DNA of 35,832 nucleotides from positions 1-35,832 of the forward strand of contig PXSB01000057.1 in assembly GCA_003023185.1 (NCBI GenBank), in the 5' to 3' direction. The position numbers and the translations under genes are program-made. A model generated the notes under the pieces. That model worked only from the letters and a program-made list of their open reading frames with translations, made no database searches and was not told the DNA's origin. Positions 30,514 through 35,832 of this stretch are shown here, in pieces (position 1 is the first letter of the stretch; each line of letters starts with the position of its first letter). Source of the DNA: Halobacteriales archaeon QS_9_67_17. GTDB taxonomy: Archaea > Halobacteriota > Halobacteria > Halobacteriales > Haloarculaceae.

Positions 30514-31287
30514 ATGAGCGATCCCTCCATCCTCGTCACGAACGACGACGGCATCGACGCCCACGGCATTCGGGCGCTGGCGACGGCACTGGAGCGCGTC
30601 GGCGACGTGACCGTCGCCGCGCCAGCAGAGAACCAGTCGTGGGCCGGCCGAGACATGACGTGGCACGCCGGGCCGACAGGCATCGACGAGACGGACCGCG
30701 GCTACGCGGTCGAGGGGACGCCCTCGGACGCGGTGACTGTCGCGCTGACGGTGCTCGATATCGACCCCGACATCGTCGTCTCGGGCGTCAACGACGGGAT
30801 GAATCTCTCCGCGTACATCTTGGAGCGGTCGGGGACGGTCGGTGCGGCGATGGAGGCGGCCCACCACGGCCTGCCCGCGGTGGCCGTCTCAACGGCCGAC
30901 GCCGCGGACCCGGAGCCGCCCCACGACGACCCCGCTACCTTCGAGTTGGCCGCCGACGTCGGCGCGTTCGTGGCCGAGCGGGCACTCGCCGCCGACGCCT
31001 TCGCGACCGCCGACTTCCTGAACGTGAACGTGCCGGCCGACGCCGACGAGCCCGGGTTCCGGGTGACCAGGCCCGTCGACGGCGTCCGCGCCGAACCCGA
31101 GCGGACCGACGGTGACGAGGTGGAGCTCCGCGACGAGGACTGGCGGGCCTTCCTCGCCGGCGAGCCGCCGGTCGACCCGCGGACGGACCGGCACGTGGTG
31201 TTACAGGGTGACGTGAGCGTGACGCCGATGCGGCTCCCCCGGGCGGCCGAGACGGACATCGACCTCGACGGATTCGCTCCGCAGTAG
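30514..31287 (+). CDS. surE: 5'/3'-nucleotidase SurE
   Basis: SurE is a stationary-phase survival phosphatase that dephosphorylates nucleotides. This 257-residue protein has the metal-binding N-terminus ILVTNDDGIDAHGI (D11, D12), APAENQSWAGRDMTW (Asn/Ser metal site) and VVSGVNDGMNLS (about 87-98), with GTVGAAMEAAHHGLPAVAVS. All signature residues are present. The leader is 5-25 nt or more after an ATCCTAATCC box. It lies divergent from the CrtI operon and converges on the NadM/SAM-hydrolase operon. Confidence 0.94.
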   Translation: MSDPSILVTNDDGIDAHGIRALATALERVGDVTVAAPAENQSWAGRDMTWHAGPTGIDETDRGYAVEGTPSDAVTVALTVLDIDPDIVVSGVNDGMNLSAYILERSGTVGAAMEAAHHGLPAVAVSTADAADPEPPHDDPATFELAADVGAFVAERALAADAFATADFLNVNVPADADEPGFRVTRPVDGVRAEPERTDGDEVELRDEDWRAFLAGEPPVDPRTDRHVVLQGDVSVTPMRLPRAAETDIDLDGFAPQ

Positions 31288-31296
31288 CCGCGGCGG

Positions 31297-32055
31297 TCAC
31301 TCGAAGGTCAACTCGACCGGGTCGCCCGCGGCCAAGCCGAACGCCTCGTCACCTCGCCCCTGATTCACCGCGAGTTCGACGTTGCCGTGGCTCCCGACGG
31401 TGACGAGCTGGTCGCCGGTGTCGACGTGGGCGTACGAGTGTGCGACCGGCACCTCGGTGCCGTCGACGGCGACGGTATCGACGCCGTCGAGCGCGTCGCC
31501 CGGCACGTTCGTCACGACGTTGCCGAAGTCGTCGACGACCAGCACCTCGCCCGTCGCGCCGTCGTCACGCACGTCTGGGGTCGGGAACTGCAGGTCTTCG
31601 TAGTCGTGGGTCCGCGAGAGAGCAGGCAGTCGGTCGAGTTCGGCCACGCCGACCTCGTGGCAGTCGGCCGCGACGGGCGCGAACACGTCTCGGCCGTGGA
31701 AGGTCGCACTGTCGGGGTCTTCGACACGCACGGCGAATACTTCGATGTCGCCCTCGTCGGCGAGCGCGCGGGCGGGCGGCAGAAGGACGCCGTTGTCCGG
31801 GCCGACGAGCGCGTGGTCGCCCGCGCGGACGACTAACGCTTGCCGGTCGGTGCCGACGCCCGGGTCGACGACGACGCAGTGGACCGCGGGCGGAAACTCC
31901 GGGAGGACGAACCGGAGCCAGAAGGCCGCCGCCCGTGGGTCCTGTCGCGGGAACTCGTGGCCGATGTCGACCGTGCGGGCGTCGCTCCGGCGGGCGACGA
32001 CGCCCTTCATCGCCGCGGGGTACGGCTCGCCGAAGTCGGTCGCGAGGGTGATCAC
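31297..32055 (-). CDS. SAM hydroxide adenosyltransferase (DUF62/fluorinase-chlorinase family)
   Basis: This 252-residue protein has the DUF62 signature: MITLATDFG (Asp8), a DPGVGTDRQALVV segment, LVGPDNGVL and DFGNVVTN. Archaeal members hydrolyse S-adenosylmethionine to adenosine and methionine using activated water; the chlorinase and fluorinase belong to the same family. The GTG start overlaps the upstream NadM stop by 4 nt (GTGA), so the two form an operon. The product may clear SAM or recycle adenosine; the physiological role in archaea is unsettled. Confidence 0.9.
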   Translation of the reverse strand: MITLATDFGEPYPAAMKGVVARRSDARTVDIGHEFPRQDPRAAAFWLRFVLPEFPPAVHCVVVDPGVGTDRQALVVRAGDHALVGPDNGVLLPPARALADEGDIEVFAVRVEDPDSATFHGRDVFAPVAADCHEVGVAELDRLPALSRTHDYEDLQFPTPDVRDDGATGEVLVVDDFGNVVTNVPGDALDGVDTVAVDGTEVPVAHSYAHVDTGDQLVTVGSHGNVELAVNQGRGDEAFGLAAGDPVELTFE

Positions 32056-32561
32056 GTGTCGGAGTCGGTGACCTCACGCAGGCGGTTGACGCCGTCGATC
32101 TCCTCGATGATCTCGACGACGGTCGACGGCACCAGTTCCTCCCAATCGTCGCCGTCGGCCATCCGCTCGCGCACCTCCGCGCCCTCGAACTCCTCGCGGC
32201 GGAACATCGGCGACTGGCGCACGTCGACGCCGGCCTCGCCGAACAGGCGGACGACGAGCGGATTGTTCGAGTAGGCCACGTCGAACCGCGGCGACATCGA
32301 CTGGACGTGACTCACCCACACGGCGTTCCGGTTGAGGTCCTCGATTGGCACCGCGTAGGTGATCAGGTCCATCTCGGCGGTCGCCTTCGTCACCATCTCG
32401 ACTCGCTCGCCGGCGGTGAACGGGTTGCGCGCCGTGTGCGACTGGTCGGCGCTCCCGACACCCAACACGAGCTCGTCCACGTCGTCCGCGATGCGCTCGA
32501 CCATCGCGTGGTGACCTTGGTGGTAGGGCTGGAAGCGGCCGATGTAGAAGCCCCGTGTCAT
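32052..32561 (-). CDS. nadM: Nicotinamide-nucleotide adenylyltransferase
   Basis: NadM joins ATP and NMN to NAD+. This 169-residue enzyme has the nucleotidyltransferase motif GRFQPYHQGHH (HxGH at H14-Q-G-H17), SADQSHTARNPFTAGERVEM and DVRQSPMFRREEFEGAEVRERM (quoted as SPMFRREEFEGAEVRERM), where the ISxTxxR-like motif reads SPMFRREE. Length and layout match the archaeal NadM family. The ATG at 32561 has a CTTATAC box on the minus strand about 29 nt upstream. The gene leads the operon with the SAM hydrolase, linking NAD synthesis and nucleoside turnover. Confidence 0.94.
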   Translation of the reverse strand: MTRGFYIGRFQPYHQGHHAMVERIADDVDELVLGVGSADQSHTARNPFTAGERVEMVTKATAEMDLITYAVPIEDLNRNAVWVSHVQSMSPRFDVAYSNNPLVVRLFGEAGVDVRQSPMFRREEFEGAEVRERMADGDDWEELVPSTVVEIIEEIDGVNRLREVTDSDT

Positions 32562-32682
32562 AGCGGGGAATTAGTCGGCGGTCGTATAAGCACGGCGAGT
32601 CGGGACCTCACGCACGCTGATCCGCTCGTCCGGCTCACGTCCGGTGGTTTTCTCCTGTCGGGTCGGTGTCGCTGGGAGAAAG

Positions 32683-32687
32683 TATAT
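32683..32687 (+). promoter_or_regulatory. TATA box for lonB
   Basis: AGTATATG is centred about 26 nt before the GTG at 32711 and 44 nt before the ATG at 32729. The GTG could start a leaderless mRNA, or the ATG could have an 18-nt leader; the start is therefore uncertain. Confidence 0.45.
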
Positions 32688-32728
32688 GAGTTGAGCGTTC
32701 TTGGTATCTAGTGACGAGAACCCGTTCT

Positions 32729-34795
32729 ATGAGCGACGAAATCGACACGGACGACGTTCCCGACGGGGACGACCCGAACGCACCGTCGGGGCGTGACAAC
32801 TCCAACGACCCCGACGACGTGGTGGCCCCCGTCGAGGACCGCAACGAGCTCGGGAGCGACGTCGGTGCCGACGCCGGCGTCGAGATCAACGAGAGCGAGG
32901 AAGAGAACCTGCTCGGCGGTCTCCAGATCGACACCTCCGGCGACATCGAGGTGCCCGACCGGCTGGTCGATCAGGTGATCGGACAGGACCACGCCCGCGA
33001 CATCATCCTCAAGGCGGCCAAACAGCGCCGTCACGTGATGATGATCGGCTCGCCCGGAACCGGCAAGTCGATGCTGGCGAAGGCCATGTCTCAGCTGCTC
33101 CCACGCGAGGAGCTACAGGACATCCTCGTCTACCACAATCCCGACGACGGCAACGAGCCGAAGGTTCGCACGGTCCCCGCAGGCAAGGGCGAACAGATAG
33201 TCGAGGCCCACAAGGAGGAGGCCCGCAAGCGCAGCCAGATGCGGAGCTTCCTCATGTGGATCATCATCGCCGTGGTGTTCGGCTACTCGCTACTCATCGC
33301 CCAGCAGCTTCTGTTGGGGATTCTCGCGGCGGGTGTCATCTATCTCGCCTTCCGCTACTCCTCGCGTGGAAGCGACGCGATGATTCCGAACCTGCTGGTC
33401 AACAACGCCGACCAGCAGACCGCACCGTTCGAGGACGCGACCGGTGCCCACGCCGGCGCGCTGCTGGGCGACGTGCGCCACGACCCGTTCCAGTCGGGCG
33501 GGATGGAGACGCCGAGCCACGACCGCGTCGAGGCCGGCGGCATCCACAAGGCGAACAAGGGCGTGCTGTTCGTCGACGAGATCAACACCCTCGACATCCG
33601 GTCACAGCAGAAGCTGATGACCGCGATTCAGGAGGGGAAGTTCTCCATCACCGGACAGAGCGAGCGCTCCTCGGGCGCGATGGTCCAGACGGAACCCGTG
33701 CCGTGTGACTTCGTCATGGTCGCGGCCGGCAACCTCGACGCGATGGAGAACATGCACCCCGCGCTGCGCTCCCGCATCAAGGGGTACGGCTACGAGGTGT
33801 ACATGGACGACACCATCGAGGACACCCCGGAGATGCGCCGGAAGCTCGCGCGGTTCATCGCGCAGGAGGTCGACAAGGACGGTCGCCTGCCGCCGTTCAC
33901 GCGCGACGCGATAGAGGCGGTCATCCTCGAAGCCCAGCGGCGGGCGGGCCGCAAGGACCACCTCACGCTCGAACTCCGGAACCTCGGCGGGCTGGTCCGC
34001 GTCGCGGGCGACATCGCCCGCGCGGAAAACGAGGAGACGACCGGCCGCGAACACGTGCTACAGGCGAAGAACCGGTCGCGCTCCATCGAGCAGCAGCTCG
34101 CGGACAACTACATCGACCGCCGGAAGGATTACGACATGACGGTCAATCAGGGCGACGTGGTCGGTCGCGTCAACGGACTGGCCGTCATGGGCGAAGACTC
34201 CGGCATCGTCATGCCGGTGATGGCCGAGGTCGCGCCCGCACAGGGCGCCGGCGAGGTCATCGCCACCGGAAAGCTTCAGGAGATCGCACAGGAGGCCGTC
34301 CAGAACGTCTCCGCGATCATCAAGAAGTTCTCCGACGAGGACATCTCACAGCGGGACATCCACATCCAGTTCGTGCAGGCGTACGAGGGCGTCGAGGGCG
34401 ACTCGGCGTCGGTGACGGTCGCGACGGCCGTCATCTCGGCGCTGGAAGGCGTCCCCGTCGAGCAGGACGTGGCGATGACCGGGTCGCTGTCCGTCCGGGG
34501 CGACGTGCTCCCGGTCGGCGGCGTCACCCACAAGATCGAGGCGGCCGCCAAGACCGGTCTCGACAAGGTCATCATCCCGAAGGCGAACGAACAGGACGTG
34601 ATGATCGAAGACGAGTACAAAGACCAGATCGAGATCATCCCGGTGTCACACATCTCCGAGGTGCTGGAGGTGGCGCTCGCGGGCGAGCCCGAGAAGGACT
34701 CGCTCGTCGACCGCCTCCGCTCCATCACCGGGAAGGCGCTGGAGAGCGGCGAGTCGCGGCCGGGCCCGGGCGGTTCCCCCAGTCCGAGTGACTGA
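32729..34795 (+). CDS. lonB: Archaeal membrane-bound Lon protease (LonB)
   Basis: This 688-residue ATP-dependent protease degrades misfolded and regulatory proteins at the inner membrane face. Order: acidic N-terminus (1-65), AAA+ with Walker A GSPGTGKS (107-114), two membrane segments inserted after it (about 173-190 and 193-208), Walker B VLFVDEIN (279-286), sensor regions, then the Lon proteolytic domain with catalytic S559 (EGDSASV) and K602 (THKIEAAAKTG). The insertion of TM helices between Walker A and B is characteristic of archaeal LonB. ATG 32729 is used; GTG 32711 would add six residues. It overlaps the next gene by 8 nt. Confidence 0.95.
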   Translation: MSDEIDTDDVPDGDDPNAPSGRDNSNDPDDVVAPVEDRNELGSDVGADAGVEINESEEENLLGGLQIDTSGDIEVPDRLVDQVIGQDHARDIILKAAKQRRHVMMIGSPGTGKSMLAKAMSQLLPREELQDILVYHNPDDGNEPKVRTVPAGKGEQIVEAHKEEARKRSQMRSFLMWIIIAVVFGYSLLIAQQLLLGILAAGVIYLAFRYSSRGSDAMIPNLLVNNADQQTAPFEDATGAHAGALLGDVRHDPFQSGGMETPSHDRVEAGGIHKANKGVLFVDEINTLDIRSQQKLMTAIQEGKFSITGQSERSSGAMVQTEPVPCDFVMVAAGNLDAMENMHPALRSRIKGYGYEVYMDDTIEDTPEMRRKLARFIAQEVDKDGRLPPFTRDAIEAVILEAQRRAGRKDHLTLELRNLGGLVRVAGDIARAENEETTGREHVLQAKNRSRSIEQQLADNYIDRRKDYDMTVNQGDVVGRVNGLAVMGEDSGIVMPVMAEVAPAQGAGEVIATGKLQEIAQEAVQNVSAIIKKFSDEDISQRDIHIQFVQAYEGVEGDSASVTVATAVISALEGVPVEQDVAMTGSLSVRGDVLPVGGVTHKIEAAAKTGLDKVIIPKANEQDVMIEDEYKDQIEIIPVSHISEVLEVALAGEPEKDSLVDRLRSITGKALESGESRPGPGGSPSPSD

Positions 34796-35564
34796 CTGGC
34801 CGGCCTTCGCCGGGTTCACGATCACGGCTACACTGCTTTTACTGGGTCTCGTCCGTGCCACGAGCGTCAGCGCGACGCTCCCGACGCGAGAGGAGGTCGA
34901 GTGGCTCGACGCGCTCCCGGACGACGCGGACCATCTCGCTGCCGGCGACGCAGTCGCTCCGAACCGCGAACCGATGGACATCTCCTCGGGCGCGCTGTTC
35001 GTCAACGTGCTCGTCAGCCACGGGCTGTTTCTGGTCCTGCTGGTCGGCGCGGCCGTCTACACGGCTGTCCCACCGGGCGCGTTCGGCCTGTCCGTCGGTC
35101 TGGGCGAGGTCGGTCTCGGCGTCGGGTTCGGGGTCGCGCTGTCGGTCGCGAACACCGCGGCTGGTGCCGTCGCCGAGTCGATGGGGTACGCGCCGAGCGA
35201 GGATCTGCGGGCGCTGCTCGCGCCGGAGTCGACCGGCGGGTGGACGCTCCTGCTGGGCGGGACGCTCCCGCTGGTGGCGGTGTTTGAGGAGGCGCTGTTT
35301 CGTGGTGCCCTCATTGGAGCCTTCGCCGTCGGCTTCGGCGTTTCGCCGTGGCTGCTCGCGGTCGTCTCTTCTGCCGCCTTCGCGCTCGCACACGAGGTGC
35401 AGGGACCGGCCGGCGTCGCCGTCACCGGCACGCTCGGATTCGTCCTCGCGGCCGGCTACATCCTTACCGGGAGCCTGCTCGTCGTGGTGATCGCGCACTA
35501 CCTCGTCAACGCGGTCGAACTCGTCGTGTTCGAGGGGCTGGGTGTGGAGCTACGTGGGGGCTGA
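34788..35564 (+). CDS. CPBP-family intramembrane glutamic metalloprotease (CAAX-like)
   Basis: This 258-residue polytopic membrane protein has about seven hydrophobic segments. CPBP/CAAX signature motifs are intact: EExxxR (E167-E168-A-L-F-R172), second-helix histidine in FALAHE (H202) and HxxxN in HYLVNAVE (H237, N241). In eukaryotes such proteases process prenylated proteins; in prokaryotes roles are largely unknown. The GTG start overlaps the lonB stop by 8 nt, implying an operon and perhaps a shared membrane quality-control function. Confidence 0.87.
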   Translation: MTDWPAFAGFTITATLLLLGLVRATSVSATLPTREEVEWLDALPDDADHLAAGDAVAPNREPMDISSGALFVNVLVSHGLFLVLLVGAAVYTAVPPGAFGLSVGLGEVGLGVGFGVALSVANTAAGAVAESMGYAPSEDLRALLAPESTGGWTLLLGGTLPLVAVFEEALFRGALIGAFAVGFGVSPWLLAVVSSAAFALAHEVQGPAGVAVTGTLGFVLAAGYILTGSLLVVVIAHYLVNAVELVVFEGLGVELRGG

Positions 35565-35658
35565 CAGGGGATCTATCGTCGCTGCGCCGGTTGATCCCAC
35601 TCCCGCGTGCCGACGCAGTACATTTGTCAGAGCACACGCCGGGTGGTCGCGTCCTGTC

Positions 35659-35832
35659 TTATAAACCTTCGAGCGACCGGAGTTTCTGCTCGACTGCGGG
35701 CGGCGCGGCGCTCGGGCCGTCACGCACCCGGTGGTCGGGAATCACCAGCGGGGCGGGGTTCTCCGTGAGCGCGGTCCGCACCGTGTTCAGATCGTCTTCC
35801 TCGGCGTGATCGATACCGCTGGTCATCCGGGC
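35659..35832 (-). CDS. MGMT/ATL-like protein, C-terminal part (partial)
   Basis: The window's right edge holds the last 57 codons of a minus-strand gene (frame open to the edge). The sequence VRTALTENPAPLVIPDHRVRDGPSAAPP matches the conserved end of O6-alkylguanine-DNA alkyltransferases, where the motif is normally NPxPxxxPCHRV. Here the position of the acceptor cysteine is Asp (IPDHRV), so it cannot transfer an alkyl group by the usual mechanism and may behave like alkyltransferase-like (ATL) proteins that only bind damaged bases. The TTATAA at the 3' end includes the TAA stop. Confidence 0.6.
   Translation of the reverse strand, partial: ARMTSGIDHAEEDDLNTVRTALTENPAPLVIPDHRVRDGPSAAPPAVEQKLRSLEGL

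Noticed and set aside
30076..30867. 264-codon upstream extension of the CrtI-like frame.
   Set aside because: It runs antisense to SurE and through the divergent region; the Rossmann motif and the GTGA overlap both place the start at 30075.
35786..35797. GTGTTCAGAT resembling the mobile-element end.
   Set aside because: It lies inside the MGMT-like coding frame as ordinary codons, with no partner repeat.

Overview
This window is a stretch of chromosome from a halophilic archaeon (class Halobacteria). The evidence is high GC with strong G/C bias at third codon positions, proteins rich in Asp and Glu, and many TATA-like boxes centred about 26-28 nt upstream of ATG/GTG starts, as expected for leaderless haloarchaeal transcripts. 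Gene content agrees: glycerol-1-phosphate dehydrogenase, a group II chaperonin, membrane-anchored LonB, a FolC-FolP fusion, a Brp/Blh retinal-forming enzyme and HalX/HTH_10-type regulators. I cannot name a genus. No rRNA, tRNA or CRISPR array was recognised.

Layout. 1-5.2 kb: the 3' end of a probable glutamate synthase gene, a three-part signalling protein (KwaB-like N-terminus, receiver, HalX), an NAD-dependent epimerase, a VapBC module, G1P dehydrogenase (archaeal lipid backbone) and a degenerate Nudix-like protein. 5.3-9.4 kb: an S9 peptidase, then an accessory patch holding a DUF433/DUF5615 toxin-antitoxin pair and a GT4 glycosyltransferase. Two inverted copies of an apparently undescribed non-coding mobile element flank this patch. 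9.4-13.7 kb: cyanase divergent from a human-type sulfide:quinone oxidoreductase, then the folate fusion FolC-FolP. 13.7-17.9 kb: a secreted or anchored protein that has lost its stop codon, two stand-alone RAM-domain proteins around a TrkA/RCK protein, a small zinc ribbon, a YchF/OBG-like GTPase and a TRAM protein. 18-22 kb: an AT-richer lipoprotein, an FMN-binding split-barrel protein, MarR-like regulator plus MBL hydrolase, a methyltransferase and a GT2 glycosyltransferase.

22-30 kb: a CCT3-like thermosome subunit with a palindrome abutting its TATA box. Then comes a tetrapyrrole/retinoid region: two radical-SAM proteins resembling AhbD and AhbC of the siroheme-dependent haem pathway, a PaaB-like small protein, a Bat-like HTH_10 regulator with an inverted repeat ending exactly at its start codon, Brp/Blh (beta-carotene to retinal) and a CrtI-family carotenoid desaturase. 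30-35.8 kb: SurE, an NadM/SAM-hydrolase operon, LonB with a co-transcribed CPBP membrane protease, and the 3' end of an MGMT-like gene whose acceptor cysteine position is Asp.

Most of this is housekeeping. The less ordinary items are the KwaB-like/receiver/HalX fusion, the paired mobile elements with their cargo, the operator at the HTH_10 gene, the PDHR MGMT-like protein and the disrupted 3' end of the gene at 13.7 kb.
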